A DNA stretch of 64,000 nucleotides. It comes from Flavobacterium sp. FEMGT703F. Lineage in GTDB: Bacteria > Bacteroidota > Bacteroidia > Flavobacteriales > Flavobacteriaceae. The first letter of the stretch is position 1; each line of letters starts with the position of its first letter. A model generated the notes under the pieces. That model saw only the letters and a program-made list of their open reading frames with translations. It did not search any database and was not told the DNA's origin. Below, one piece after another: positions 27,001 to 38,341 of the stretch. The position numbers and the translations under genes are program-made. The stretch is taken from NCBI GenBank assembly GCA_002786385.1, contig PGCN01000008.1, positions 62,001 to 126,000 on the forward strand, written 5' to 3'.

Positions 27001-27852
27001 TTATTTATTCAGAATGTGGTAAGCAATCAAACCGTCAATCGGGCGGCGTAACACATTGCCTAATTGGATACCGTAACTGTTGAGTACTTGCTCCAATTCG
27101 TCTTTCAAATAAAATGCAATCGAGCCTACAAAATGCACCGGTACTTTGGTACAATTATCAAACTGCATAATGTAGTTTTCCACAAAATCAGTCATTTCTG
27201 CTTTGATGAACTTCTGACAGAACTCGGTGTCTTTGTGTTTGATTAAAAACTTGGCGAAAGTGGCTAAATACGCATTCGGATTCGGTTCTTTGTACAAATT
27301 GGCTTTGATGTAATCCGGATCGACATTGTATTCTTCTTCAAATTCCTTAGCCAAATCGGCCGGCATTTTTCCGAAGTAATACCCACGAATCAAATGACGT
27401 CCGAAACGATTTCCGGAGCAATCATCCATGGCAATATAGCCTAACGATTGCACTTTTTGGTGCAATACTTTACCGTCAAAGTAACTGCAGTTAGAACCCG
27501 TTCCTAAAATACAAACAATCGCTTCTTCGTCTTTAGGCGTAGTGGCATAGACTGCCGCATAAGTATCTTCGTGTACAGAAACCACCGCATTGGAAAAATA
27601 GTTTTCGAATACTTTGGTCAAAAAGTTTTTCATTCTGTCGGTACCGCAACCGGCCCCGTAAAAGAACAAATGTGTGGCTTTGTCCTTGTTGTGTTCTATA
27701 TCGAATTTATCGTCTAAGCGATGGATGATTTCTTCTTCGTTCAGCACTTCCGGATTTAATCCTAAAGATTGGGTTGTAAAAAGCACTTTACCGTTATCGT
27801 CTATGGCAATCCAATCGGCTTTGGTAGATCCGCTGTCAACTAGTAATTTCAT
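27001..27852 (-). CDS. BadF/BadG-type ATPase, N-acetylglucosamine kinase-like
   Basis: The 283-residue ASKHA-fold protein has the phosphate-1 motif LVDSGSTKADWI, GAGCGTDRMK, the phosphate-2 motif ILGTGSNCSYFDG and the adenosine segment FVGSIAFYL. These match eukaryote-like N-acetylglucosamine kinases that are widespread in Flavobacteria. The likely role is amino-sugar recovery during wall turnover, fitting the amidase and GH3 genes nearby, but substrate is inferred only. It sits downstream of the gapA terminator, so it needs its own promoter, which I cannot identify. Confidence 0.82.
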   Translation of the reverse strand: MKLLVDSGSTKADWIAIDDNGKVLFTTQSLGLNPEVLNEEEIIHRLDDKFDIEHNKDKATHLFFYGAGCGTDRMKNFLTKVFENYFSNAVVSVHEDTYAAVYATTPKDEEAIVCILGTGSNCSYFDGKVLHQKVQSLGYIAMDDCSGNRFGRHLIRGYYFGKMPADLAKEFEEEYNVDPDYIKANLYKEPNPNAYLATFAKFLIKHKDTEFCQKFIKAEMTDFVENYIMQFDNCTKVPVHFVGSIAFYLKDELEQVLNSYGIQLGNVLRRPIDGLIAYHILNK

Positions 27853-27954
27853 AATGAATTAAGCATTACGAATTAGGAGTTACGAATTGATATGAGTCTC
27901 AAATCATAAAACTTAATTCTCTTTATTATTTCGGTTTGGTTGTTTGTTAGGTAT

Positions 27955-27990
27955 AAAAAATCCCGTCCACAAAACTGCAGACGGGATTTC
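27955..27990 (-). terminator. Intrinsic terminator after gapA
   Basis: On the minus strand AAATCCCGTC and GACGGGATTT form a stem around a 12-base loop, followed by a T-rich run (TTTTTTATA). It lies just 6 bases past the gapA stop. Confidence 0.85.
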
Positions 27991-27995
27991 AGTTA

Positions 27996-29060
<1,065 letters not shown>

Positions 29061-30047
29061 CTAAGTGGTCATGATGTCGGATACACGCAACAACTCTTTG
29101 TCGATTTCCGAATGTCCTTTGATGGCTTGTTCTAAAGGAGTTAAGGCTACTTTATCGGCAAGCAAGCCAACCATAAAATTGGTTTTCCCTTCTAATAAAG
29201 ATTCTACTGCTTTTACGCCTAAACGCGACGCTAAAACGCGGTCAAAACACGAAGGCGCACCACCGCGTTGCATGTGTCCTAAAACGGAAACACGAACGTC
29301 GTATTCCGGCAAGTTGGCTTCTACATAGTCTTTCAATTCAAAAACATTCTTACCAATCTTATCGCCTTCGGCAATTACCACTATACTCGATGATTTTCCG
29401 GAAGCTTTGCTTTTCTTTAAAGAATCTAACAAACGGTCTAATCCTAAATCTTCTTCAGGAATCAAAATTTCTTCTGCTCCGGCTCCGATTCCGGCGTTTA
29501 AGGCAATGTGACCGGCATCGCGCCCCATAACTTCTACAAAAAACAAACGGTTGTGGGAACTGGCGGTATCTCTGATTTTATCGATAACCTCAACAACGGT
29601 ATTCAAAGCAGTGTCATATCCTAAAGTGTGACTGGTTCCGAAAATGTCGTTATCAATAGTCCCTGGTATACCCATCACCGGAAAATCGAATTCATTATTA
29701 AAGACTTCCGCTCCTGTAAAAGAACCGTCACCACCAATAACTACTAAAGCATCTACACCGGCAGTTTTCAAATTTTGATAAGCTTTTTGACGGCCTTCCG
29801 GTGTCATAAATTCCTTAGAACGTGCCGATTTTAAAATAGTTCCGCCTTTGTTTACGATATTGTTCACACTACGCGGACCCATTTCTTTAAAATCGCCTTC
29901 AATCATACCTTGATAGCCTCGGTAAATACCGATACATTCTACATTGTGGTAGGCACAAGTTCTAACTACTGAACGGATAGCAGCATTCATTCCCGGTGAA
30001 TCACCTCCGGAAGTTAACACTCCTATCTTTTTTATATTTTTAGACAT
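29061..30047 (-). CDS. pfkA: 6-phosphofructokinase (ATP-dependent)
   Basis: Phosphorylates fructose-6-phosphate, the committed step of glycolysis. The 328-residue length is standard for PfkA. The sequence shows LTSGGDSPGMNAAIR (ATP loop), VVIGGDGSFTGA, IPGTIDNDI with the catalytic Asp, and the GHMQRGGAPSCFDR effector region. The Gly at the GGDGS position of the loop fits ATP use rather than pyrophosphate. ATG 30047 (MSKNIKKIGV) is preferred to the upstream ATG at 30077. A region of 140 AT-rich bases upstream (30048-30187) has no gene and no clear promoter match. Confidence 0.95.
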   Translation of the reverse strand: MSKNIKKIGVLTSGGDSPGMNAAIRSVVRTCAYHNVECIGIYRGYQGMIEGDFKEMGPRSVNNIVNKGGTILKSARSKEFMTPEGRQKAYQNLKTAGVDALVVIGGDGSFTGAEVFNNEFDFPVMGIPGTIDNDIFGTSHTLGYDTALNTVVEVIDKIRDTASSHNRLFFVEVMGRDAGHIALNAGIGAGAEEILIPEEDLGLDRLLDSLKKSKASGKSSSIVVIAEGDKIGKNVFELKDYVEANLPEYDVRVSVLGHMQRGGAPSCFDRVLASRLGVKAVESLLEGKTNFMVGLLADKVALTPLEQAIKGHSEIDKELLRVSDIMTT

Positions 30048-30187
30048 AATTGATGTATTAAAATGTAAAATTAGCAAAGAGACAGTAGTTTTTTACCCAT
30101 ATTATCAAGATATTAATAATATAATTAAAATTCAATCGTTTTCGTTGATAAGTTTTTAGTTTGTTATGATGAAAAGAAAGTGAAAAG

Positions 30188-33100
30188 TTAATCTTCGGTA
30201 GGAACAGCTTCTTTGTTTGAGGATGGTTCGGGTTTCTTTTTGTCCTTTTCTTCTGCTTTTTTCGATTTCATGTTCATGCCCTCGGGAAACATATCGGAAT
30301 CGTGGTCGTCGTGGTTGGCTGTTTTGACCCTGTCAATTTTCGCCTTTTTGAAGATTCTGTTAATGAGTTCTTTCATCGTATCAAAATCAACTTCATAAGA
30401 AACACCAATCCCTTGTGTATATCCAATCCCTTGACCTATATAAGTAATGTCGTTTTCTTTGTTGAAGACTCTCAGATTCAAAGTTCCGTCTTCGTTTACT
30501 CTGTATTGCACTTCCACATCGCCTACAATAGCGGTTTCGGTAATGCCGCCAACCGGAACACCTACTTTTCCGTTAACAGTAATACGGTCGTTGATTTTAG
30601 AAGAAACAGTTACTCCTATTCGGCCATCGGTTTGTTGTCCGGTAGCGGTTCTGTCGGCCACCACATATTCAGGTGCAATGGAAATCTTGTCGTTATCGCC
30701 TGAGAAAATATCTTTAAATAAACTACTCGCCTTTTCGTATAAATTATTAGACAATTGGTTTTGGTTTACACCATCCTGACTCAAGAAACTACCGGTAGAC
30801 AATAGGTACAACGCTTGGGTTTGGCGCTTGTCTTTGTCATCGAGTTGGTATTGAATTTCTGATTTAAGCGAACTGCTGACATTGGGGAAATTGATATTGA
30901 AATCGGGTTCCGGACTGGCTAAATTTCCTTTCACACCAATAACTACTTCTACGTCAATTTTTTTGTTAAACGAAGGATTGTCAATCAAAACCGCAGGATT
31001 AGCAGTGGTGACATAAACCGCTTCTAAATTCAGTGTAGCTGCCATCGGATCACCGGCCCAAATGATAGAACCACCTTTTTTAACTTCAAATTTCTTATCG
31101 ATTAAACCGCCATATTTAAAATTATACGAACCTTCTAAGGCTATAAAATCACCAAACATCTCAAACTTACCCATCGTATTGATTCGGAACAATAAAGTTC
31201 CGTATCCTTTGCCTTTCATTCCGTGTCCAGAATCACGGTTCAAAATCACTTCGATATCGGCATCTTTGGTAATCTCAAAATTGAAATCTAATTCGAGACC
31301 ATTATACTTTTTGTTCAGCGCTAATTTATCCTTATTGTTCTTGTTTTTCTCAGCCGGCGTTTTGAAATGGATAAAACTATTTTCTTCTACAGATTCGGCT
31401 TCGTTTATCGGAATTTTAACATCGGTACCTTTGGCAGATTCCGCATTAACGGTTATCATCAAGCTTTCGGTTGGTCCTTTGATGGTGGCCGATCCATTCA
31501 TAAATGCCTGACCAAAATAAGCCGCATCTTCGTGGTCTTTGGTGTTCAACGCTAACAATCGATTGGAATTAACAGCCAAATCCAACTGCCAATCGCCAAA
31601 CTGTTTGTGTTTGATAAAGCCACTCAAACTGCCTTGTGTATCAAATTTGGTATCGGTGATTGTGGTTTCACGTATGATGAATTTGTTTTCGGTTACGTCA
31701 ACTATGGAATTGTTTACAAATTGGTAATCGGTATTCAAATACGGTATCGTTAGTCCGGCTTCGTTGATAAAGAGTCGACCGTTGTAATCCAAACTATTGA
31801 TATTTCCGTCAATTCGAGCATTTCCTGAGGCAAATCCGCGAATATTGGTAATTACATCGCCGCCAATTTTACTCAATATCCCCAAATTGAATTTGTCAAA
31901 ACTCAAATCAACATCCAGCAAAGTTTGATCGTCTACAATTTCCAATTTACCGTCGGCTTCAAAGGAATCAAAATTATCATTTTCCAGATTGGAAGTCAGG
32001 TAAAACTTCTTGAGCGATTCATCACCTGAAATATCCAAATTCAGTTTACCTAAAGCAATGCCGTTGACAGATAAACTGTCGATTTGCAAGGTTGATGTTG
32101 GCTGAAAGACCGTATTGGTTTGTTTGAAGTTGACTTTCCCGTCCAAAATACCGTCGAAACGAAACTTGTCGACGTCGGGCGTGACTTTATTCAGATTGAC
32201 ATCTTTGAAAGACAATTGAAGATCTTTATTGACTTTATCCGCAATCAAGCCTACAAAATTGATGCTCTGATTTTCGTGTGAAAGGATTAAATCTTGGAAA
32301 GAGAAATTGGTCATTTTTTTATCGAAAACGATTTTATTCTCCTTCAAATCATCTTTTTCATTCAGATACCACAAGTAATCTTTGAACTGCAACTCCGATT
32401 TGGTAAACCCAACCACATTTTTGTTTTCGTTGTTGATGGTATGGTAAAAATTCAGGTTGTAAAAATCCAGTCCTTTTTTGCCGCCTTTGAACTCGGTTCT
32501 AAACTGCAAAGTATCATTAGCAAAGGTATTAATCATACTGAAATCCCTTATTTTGTAATGCTTCGTTTTGATAGAATCCAACTGAACATAAGCGTTGTAC
32601 AATGGATTTTGGTTGTCTACTTGCAAAATAACGTTGTCAAAAACATTCTCATAAGCGGTGACTTGCTTCGAATTAAAATCGAGGTTGAAATTCTTGCTGT
32701 CGGAACCGATATTTCCTTTTAACTGTGTGTTGGCCGACAGTGAAATATCAGGATTAAAGATTTCGATAATCTTACTGTTGATGTCGAAATTAAATTTCAG
32801 GTATTGTCCCGGTAAAACCTTGTTGGGTTTGTAATTGGCATAAAAACTACCCAGAGAGTTTTCTACCATTTTTTGTACCTGATTGAATTTATATTTACCA
32901 ACCACTGCGCCTTGAATGGCATCGGGCGAATTGACAATGATGGTTCTTTCGCCATTGTTGTCAAAACTCGAATTGACTTCAAGTAAATCGACGAAGTAAA
33001 TGTCTTTTTTATTCTGATACGATGCATTGCTCAATACCAAATTACCCTTGAGATTATCAAACGAATTCCCGGTAGCCTTTACTACGATATCGCCTTTGAA

Positions 33101-34723
33101 AACCGCAATAGAATCTTTGAGAAAATTGAGTTTGTCCAGATTGACATAGTCGATTTTGCTATGGAAATCATAAATATTTTCTTTGGCAGACAAATCCACC
33201 GTTCCGTTGAAATCCATGTACAAATTAGGATCATTGGCGATTACTTTTCCGGAGAAAATGGGTTGTTTGAACTTCCCGTCGACTATAATGTTGCTGTAAT
33301 TGTAGTTGTTGAATTTCAACTTGTAAATATCGCCTACAAAAGACGTATTAAGGTATTTTTGGGTGAATCCTTGGCCTTCTATATCCAAATCAAGACTCGC
33401 ACGTCCAACGGTTTTGTCATTAATTAAAGTTCCGATGTCAAAATTATCAAGGATAACATATCCTTTGTATTGCGCATTGTCGATGTTATCGATATTCGAC
33501 ATTTTCAAACTCGATTCTACCAAACCCAAAGCAGTATTCATTACAAAATCGGCTTCAATATGTTTTTGGGTGACTTCTGCCTCGCCCGTAAACTGAAACT
33601 GTCCTAGTTTTTGTAAAGACGTTGGTAATTTTTTCCCGAGTATGTTCGGCAATAACTTTGTCAAATTATTGTAGTTGGAAGAGATTTTATCAAAATCGCC
33701 TTTCATGTAAAACTCACCCGGACTGCGCGGAAATAGGTTTTTAAAATTGACATCGCCGCGAATAATCGAGTTTTTATCGTCTCTCAAATACAAATTTGTC
33801 GCTACAAAATTATTGAGCGTACCTTTGATTTTAGATTTTAAAAAGAAGGTTTTGTTCTTGCCTAATTCGGCATAAAAATGACGAATATCGTTGGTGGCAA
33901 TAGTTGCTTTATCCAAGGCAACATCAAAAACCACTTTGTTATTGAAGTTGCTGAAGTCTTTGTTTTCTCGGCTGTAACTTAAAATAACCTTGCCTTCTAA
34001 ATAGGATTCATCGGTTTTGAGTGTCAGATTTTCCAAACTGATGTTTTTCTTGGTATACCCAAAATCGGCCGTCAAATTTTTCACATACAAACCGCGATGG
34101 TCTTGAAAAGACATTTCAGCAATTTGTGCTGTTACATTTGGGCCTTTGATTTTGAATTGTTTCAGATGCGCATTGAGTTTGGTAAAATCGGCATCTTTCG
34201 GAACGGCTCTGTTGTAATCGGTTATGGTAAAGTGAGAATTCTTGATGTACACATTTCCTGATGTCATTAAAAACTTCCCGGAACCCGGTTTGCCATCGTC
34301 AAAGGCGGCGACAAACAAATCCAAGTTGGTGTCTTTTTCCTTTTTGTAGTTAACGATGTTCAAGGTTAAGGCATCAAACCGCAAATCGCCGAATCGGAGT
34401 TTACCATCAACTAAATTCTTGAAATCTAAAATACTGGTTTTGATTCTGTCGGCGTAAATTAAAGTGTCGTTGTGATGGTCTAACACCAAAACGGTTTTGA
34501 GCTTAACGCCGCCGAAAACGGTAATCGCTACTTCATCGATGTTGATATTTGTACCAAAATCTTTATTGATTTTATCCGTAGCGTAATGAGCAATTTTGGT
34601 TTGTACTACCGGAAGGGAAAGCGCAATAGCTAATAAAAGCAATAGCAACAGTAACACTGCTACAGTGCGCAATACAATCTTTCTGACTTTGATGAGCTTG
34701 CTATTTTTTTTATTTTTTTCCAA
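30188..34723 (-). CDS. tamB: TamB-like translocation and assembly module protein
   Basis: This 1511-residue protein has one N-terminal membrane helix (VAVLLLLLLLLAIALSL near 16-35). A very long run of repeating beta-strand segments typical of AsmA/TamB beta-taco proteins follows, then a C-terminal DUF490 region (residues about 1080-1450; IEVILNRDSGHGMKG, GRIGVTVSSKINDRITVNG). TamB-type proteins span the periplasm and are now thought to move phospholipids to the outer membrane; some assist barrel assembly with TamA. No tamA gene is adjacent. The tail is highly charged (KKPEPSSNKEAVPTED). It is divergent from tsaD. Confidence 0.9.
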   Translation of the reverse strand: MEKNKKNSKLIKVRKIVLRTVAVLLLLLLLLAIALSLPVVQTKIAHYATDKINKDFGTNINIDEVAITVFGGVKLKTVLVLDHHNDTLIYADRIKTSILDFKNLVDGKLRFGDLRFDALTLNIVNYKKEKDTNLDLFVAAFDDGKPGSGKFLMTSGNVYIKNSHFTITDYNRAVPKDADFTKLNAHLKQFKIKGPNVTAQIAEMSFQDHRGLYVKNLTADFGYTKKNISLENLTLKTDESYLEGKVILSYSRENKDFSNFNNKVVFDVALDKATIATNDIRHFYAELGKNKTFFLKSKIKGTLNNFVATNLYLRDDKNSIIRGDVNFKNLFPRSPGEFYMKGDFDKISSNYNNLTKLLPNILGKKLPTSLQKLGQFQFTGEAEVTQKHIEADFVMNTALGLVESSLKMSNIDNIDNAQYKGYVILDNFDIGTLINDKTVGRASLDLDIEGQGFTQKYLNTSFVGDIYKLKFNNYNYSNIIVDGKFKQPIFSGKVIANDPNLYMDFNGTVDLSAKENIYDFHSKIDYVNLDKLNFLKDSIAVFKGDIVVKATGNSFDNLKGNLVLSNASYQNKKDIYFVDLLEVNSSFDNNGERTIIVNSPDAIQGAVVGKYKFNQVQKMVENSLGSFYANYKPNKVLPGQYLKFNFDINSKIIEIFNPDISLSANTQLKGNIGSDSKNFNLDFNSKQVTAYENVFDNVILQVDNQNPLYNAYVQLDSIKTKHYKIRDFSMINTFANDTLQFRTEFKGGKKGLDFYNLNFYHTINNENKNVVGFTKSELQFKDYLWYLNEKDDLKENKIVFDKKMTNFSFQDLILSHENQSINFVGLIADKVNKDLQLSFKDVNLNKVTPDVDKFRFDGILDGKVNFKQTNTVFQPTSTLQIDSLSVNGIALGKLNLDISGDESLKKFYLTSNLENDNFDSFEADGKLEIVDDQTLLDVDLSFDKFNLGILSKIGGDVITNIRGFASGNARIDGNINSLDYNGRLFINEAGLTIPYLNTDYQFVNNSIVDVTENKFIIRETTITDTKFDTQGSLSGFIKHKQFGDWQLDLAVNSNRLLALNTKDHEDAAYFGQAFMNGSATIKGPTESLMITVNAESAKGTDVKIPINEAESVEENSFIHFKTPAEKNKNNKDKLALNKKYNGLELDFNFEITKDADIEVILNRDSGHGMKGKGYGTLLFRINTMGKFEMFGDFIALEGSYNFKYGGLIDKKFEVKKGGSIIWAGDPMAATLNLEAVYVTTANPAVLIDNPSFNKKIDVEVVIGVKGNLASPEPDFNINFPNVSSSLKSEIQYQLDDKDKRQTQALYLLSTGSFLSQDGVNQNQLSNNLYEKASSLFKDIFSGDNDKISIAPEYVVADRTATGQQTDGRIGVTVSSKINDRITVNGKVGVPVGGITETAIVGDVEVQYRVNEDGTLNLRVFNKENDITYIGQGIGYTQGIGVSYEVDFDTMKELINRIFKKAKIDRVKTANHDDHDSDMFPEGMNMKSKKAEEKDKKKPEPSSNKEAVPTED

Positions 34724-34750
34724 ATGGTGTACTGACTTAGGAAAGAAAAT

Positions 34751-34802
34751 TACCTTTGCAAAAAATCAGTACTTTTGATTTTTTGTAGGCTTGTCAAATA
34801 TA
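34751..34802. promoter_or_regulatory. Divergent tamB/tsaD promoter boxes
   Basis: TACCTTTG (34751-34758) and TACTTTTG (34770-34777) on the plus strand, and TATATTTG on the minus strand (34802-34795), all fit TAnnTTTG. None has a convincing TTG -33 partner, so assignment to tsaD or tamB is tentative. Confidence 0.35.
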
Positions 34803-34822
34803 AATCAAAATTTGTGCCTTTT

Positions 34823-35845
34823 ATGCATACCGAAGAAGTTTTTATTCTGGCCATTGAAAGTTCGTGTGATGATACTGCGGCTGCGGTTTTACGCAACAAC
34901 AAAGTGTTGTCTAACGTTGTAGCCAGACAAAGCATACACGAAGAGTACGGCGGTGTGATACCGGAATTGGCTTCACGGGCACACCAACAAAATATCGTTC
35001 CGGTGATAGACGTAGCGTTAAAAAAAGCCGGAATTACCAAGGAACAACTCTCAGCCATAGCCTTTACCCAAGGTCCGGGTTTGATGGGTTCACTGTTGGT
35101 TGGTGCTTCTTTTGCCAAATCGTTGGCCATGGCGCTAAACATTCCGCTGATAGCTGTAAACCACATGCAAGCGCATATTTTGGCGCATTTTATAGATGAA
35201 GAAGGTTTTGACAAACCCGAGTTTCCGTTTTTGGCCTTGACCATTTCGGGTGGCCATACTCAGATTGTTCAGGTGAACAATTATTTTTCGATGGACATCA
35301 TTGGTGAAACTACCGACGATGCGGTAGGAGAAGCTTTTGATAAAACCGCTAAAATATTAGGACTTCCCTATCCCGGCGGTCCGTTGATTGACCAATTTGC
35401 CAAAGAAGGAAATCCGAAAAAATTCGCTTTTACCAAACCAAAAGTAGACGGATTGGACTTTAGTTTTTCGGGCTTAAAAACCCAAATTTTGTACTTTATT
35501 CAGAAAAATGTACAAGCGAATCCGAATTTTGTAGAAGAAAACAAGAACGACATTTGTGCTTCGGTTCAAAACATCATTATCGAGATTTTGATGGATAAGT
35601 TGAAAATGGCCGTAGCGCAAACCGGTATCAAGCAAATTGCCATTGGTGGTGGTGTTTCGGCCAATTCCGGTATTCGCAATACCTTAAAAGCCGCTGAAGG
35701 GAAGTACGGTTGGAAAACCTACATTCCAAAATTTGAATACACGACGGATAATGCTGCCATGATTGGCATTGTAGGCTATCAAAAATATTTACAAGATCAA
35801 TTTACCGATTCGACTGTAGTGTCTAAAGCCCGAATTGAATTTTAA
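34823..35845 (+). CDS. tsaD: tRNA N6-adenosine threonylcarbamoyltransferase
   Basis: Transfers threonylcarbamoyl to A37 of ANN-decoding tRNAs with TsaB/TsaE/TsaC. The 340-residue ASKHA protein shows LAIESSCDDTAAAVL, the iron-binding NHMQAHILAHF with both His residues, ISGGHTQIV, VGEAFDKTAKILGLPYPGGP and TDNAAMIG. ATG 34823 (MHTEEVFILAIESS) is chosen; the frame is open back to a TTG at 34775 but that would add 16 non-family residues. rsmE starts 3 bases after its stop. Confidence 0.97.
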   Translation: MHTEEVFILAIESSCDDTAAAVLRNNKVLSNVVARQSIHEEYGGVIPELASRAHQQNIVPVIDVALKKAGITKEQLSAIAFTQGPGLMGSLLVGASFAKSLAMALNIPLIAVNHMQAHILAHFIDEEGFDKPEFPFLALTISGGHTQIVQVNNYFSMDIIGETTDDAVGEAFDKTAKILGLPYPGGPLIDQFAKEGNPKKFAFTKPKVDGLDFSFSGLKTQILYFIQKNVQANPNFVEENKNDICASVQNIIIEILMDKLKMAVAQTGIKQIAIGGGVSANSGIRNTLKAAEGKYGWKTYIPKFEYTTDNAAMIGIVGYQKYLQDQFTDSTVVSKARIEF

Positions 35846-35848
35846 GCC

Positions 35849-36556
35849 ATGCAACTATTTTACAATCCCAATATAAATGAGACAGCCGCTTCTTTTGTTT
35901 TTGACAAAGAAGAAAGCAAGCACATTATAAAAGTCTTGCGCAAAAAAGAAAGCGATATTTTGTATGTAACTAATGGATTGGGCTTTTTATTCACCACTGA
36001 AATCACGTTGGCTTCCGACAGTAAATGCACCGTCAAAATCAACACTTTCGAGCACCAAGAAGCACCGAAATACCATTTGCATTTGGCTGTCGCGCCTACC
36101 AAAATGAACGAACGCTACGAATGGTTTTTAGAAAAAGCCACCGAAATCGGCATACAAGAAATCACGCCTATTATTTGTGAACATTCAGAGCGAAAAGTGA
36201 TTAAAACTGATCGATTTCAGAAGATATTGGAAAGTGCTATGAAGCAATCGCTGCATTATTATTTACCTAAATTAAACGACGCCATTCTTTTCAAAGATTT
36301 TCTTAAAAAAGAATTCACCGGTCAAAAATTCATCGCGCATTGTGAAGCAACCGATAAAAAATCGTTGAAAAACGAATTGCAAATTCAAAAAGATGTATTG
36401 ATTTTAATTGGCCCTGAAGGCGATTTTTCTGTTAAAGAAATCCAATCGGCGCTCGAACAACATTTTATTCCTGTATCTTTGGGAGAAACGCGGTTACGAA
36501 CAGAAACTGCAGCCATAGTGGCTTGCCACAGTGTGGTATTTAAGAATGAAGATTAA
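35849..36556 (+). CDS. rsmE: 16S rRNA (uracil-1498-N3)-methyltransferase
   Basis: A 235-residue SPOUT-class enzyme that methylates U1498 of 16S rRNA. Diagnostic parts are an N-terminal PUA-like domain (SKHIIKVLRKK), KATEIGIQEITPI, CEHSERKV, then the knot region with LIGPEGDFS and SLGETRLRTETAAIVA near the C-terminus. It starts 3 bases after tsaD; co-transcription of two RNA-modification genes is likely. Confidence 0.95.
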   Translation: MQLFYNPNINETAASFVFDKEESKHIIKVLRKKESDILYVTNGLGFLFTTEITLASDSKCTVKINTFEHQEAPKYHLHLAVAPTKMNERYEWFLEKATEIGIQEITPIICEHSERKVIKTDRFQKILESAMKQSLHYYLPKLNDAILFKDFLKKEFTGQKFIAHCEATDKKSLKNELQIQKDVLILIGPEGDFSVKEIQSALEQHFIPVSLGETRLRTETAAIVACHSVVFKNED

Positions 36557-36576
36557 CGATTTTTGATTTCTGATTT

Positions 36577-37215
36577 ATGAAAAAAATAGGATGGCTTTTT
36601 ATTTTGATAACCTCATTGGGATTTTCTCAAGAAATAGCCTTGCTAAAGTACAATGGCGGTGGCGATTGGTATGCAAATCCGACCTCTTTACCTAACTTAA
36701 TCAAGTTTGCCAATCAAACCATCAACACCAATATCAAACCCAAACCGGCCACGGTAGAACCCGGAAGTCCGGATATTTTTGGCTATCCTTTTGTACATAT
36801 GACCGGTCACGGTAATGTGGTGTTTAGCGATGTAGAAATTGTGAACCTGAGAAACTACTTGCTTTCCGGTGGCTTTTTACATGTTGATGACAATTACGGT
36901 ATGGACCAATACATTCGCCGAGAAATCAAACGCATCTTTCCCAATCAGGACTTAATAGAAATTCCTGCCAATCATGCTATTTTTCAAAAACCCAATGTTT
37001 TCGCTTCGGGTTTACCTAAAATCCACGAGCACGACAACAAAAGACCACAGGCTTTCGGGATTTTTGTAGAGAATCGTTTGGTGTTGTTATACACATTCGA
37101 ATGCGATTTGGGTGACGGTTGGGAAGATCCGGAAGTCCACAACGACCCTAAAGACGTTCGGGAAAAAGCACTAAAAATGGGTGCTAATATTTTAAACTAC
37201 ATTTTCAACAACTAA
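36577..37215 (+). CDS. DUF4159 domain exported protein
   Basis: The 212-residue protein has a signal peptide (LGFSQEIALL) and a DUF4159 domain. That domain resembles a glutamine-amidotransferase-like fold with LKYNGGGDWYANPTSL at its start, the central FLHVDDNYGMDQYIRREI, and GDGWEDPEVHNDP near the end. The function of the family is unknown. It follows rsmE by 20 bases and may be read through from the same transcript. Confidence 0.85.
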   Translation: MKKIGWLFILITSLGFSQEIALLKYNGGGDWYANPTSLPNLIKFANQTINTNIKPKPATVEPGSPDIFGYPFVHMTGHGNVVFSDVEIVNLRNYLLSGGFLHVDDNYGMDQYIRREIKRIFPNQDLIEIPANHAIFQKPNVFASGLPKIHEHDNKRPQAFGIFVENRLVLLYTFECDLGDGWEDPEVHNDPKDVREKALKMGANILNYIFNN

Positions 37216-37368
37216 TCTTTTTCTTTCTTTTTTAGCATTCCGATTGTCATTCTTCTTAAAAAAGAGTGGTGTTCATCGATTTGTTGAAAACTTACTTTAC
37301 ATTATTTTTATTTAAAAAAGTAATTCTATAAAATTGCAATAACTATTTAACCAAATAATTATAGAATT

Positions 37369-38322
37369 ATGAAAAAAATCTGTTTATCAATAGCAGGCTT
37401 ATTATTGTTGTTTTCTTGTCAAGAAGACGAAAAAAGCAATAACACTGAGGCCAGAGTAGCCAAAAGAACTTGTGTCTCTCATGAAGTTTTAGAAAGACAA
37501 TTGCAAGAGAACCCTAGCTTGGCTATCAAAATGAATGAAATTGAAGCTTTTACTGAAAACGCTATACAACAAGGTCGTTTGGTAAACGGTAAAATTGAAA
37601 TTCCGGTTGTTTTCAACGTATTGTACAGAACTGCCGCTGAGAATATTTCAAATGCACAATTACAATCACAGTTAGATGTATTGAACGCTGATTTTAATGC
37701 TGCTAACGCCGACTTCAATCAGGTACCGGCTTTGTTTTCCGGAGTTAAAGCCAATGTTGGAATTACGTTTGTCTTAGATCAGGTAATCAGAAAATCAACA
37801 ACCAAAACCTCTTGGGGAACCAGAGATGCCATGAAGAAATCTAAACAAGGTGGAATCAACCCAACATCTCCAACAACCAAATTAAACTTTTGGGTTTGTA
37901 CCATTGGCGGTGGTATTTTGGGTTATGCACAATTCCCAGGAGGCGCTTCTGCTACTGATGGTGTTGTCGTTGATTCTAAATATGTAGGGGTAACCAGCAA
38001 CACCGGAGCCTCATATCCTTATAACTTAGGAAGAACGGCTACTCACGAAGTAGGACACTGGTTGAACTTACGTCACATTTGGGGTGATGCTACTTGCGGT
38101 AGCGATTTAGTAGCCGATACACCTACACACAACACAGCCAACTATGGTGTACCAACCTATCCGCACTACAGCACTTGTACCGGAGCGCCGGTTGAAATGA
38201 CCATGAATTATATGGATTACACCGATGACAGAGGTATGTACATGTTTACTGCCGGTCAAAAATCCAGAATCGATGCTATCTTTATTTCAGGTGGAGCCAG
38301 ATTCTCTTTCGCGCAGCCATAA
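37369..38322 (+). CDS. Zinc metalloprotease lipoprotein (M43/pappalysin-like)
   Basis: The 317-residue protein is a predicted lipoprotein (LLFSCQEDE, Cys at 17). It holds the extended zinc site TATHEVGHWLNLRHIWGD near residue 225 (three His plus catalytic Glu) and a Met-turn MNYMDYTDD, as in pappalysin-family metzincins. The propeptide region, residues about 30-150, has a VFNVLYR segment common to these Bacteroidota enzymes. Cys residues flank the site. It probably cleaves extracellular protein. A strong terminator follows. The 153 bases before it hold no recognised promoter. Confidence 0.88.
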   Translation: MKKICLSIAGLLLLFSCQEDEKSNNTEARVAKRTCVSHEVLERQLQENPSLAIKMNEIEAFTENAIQQGRLVNGKIEIPVVFNVLYRTAAENISNAQLQSQLDVLNADFNAANADFNQVPALFSGVKANVGITFVLDQVIRKSTTKTSWGTRDAMKKSKQGGINPTSPTTKLNFWVCTIGGGILGYAQFPGGASATDGVVVDSKYVGVTSNTGASYPYNLGRTATHEVGHWLNLRHIWGDATCGSDLVADTPTHNTANYGVPTYPHYSTCTGAPVEMTMNYMDYTDDRGMYMFTAGQKSRIDAIFISGGARFSFAQP

Positions 38323-38341
38323 TTTTAAATTATATAATTGG

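Noticed and set aside
27853..27956. Promoter of the GlcNAc-kinase-like gene
   Set aside because: The stretch holds a TTACGAATT direct repeat but no TAnnTTTG box in the right orientation, so no promoter is claimed.
34770..34777. TACTTTTG as the definite tsaD -7 box
   Set aside because: It matches the consensus but has no TTG partner at the right distance, and a rival box lies at 34751; kept only as a candidate.
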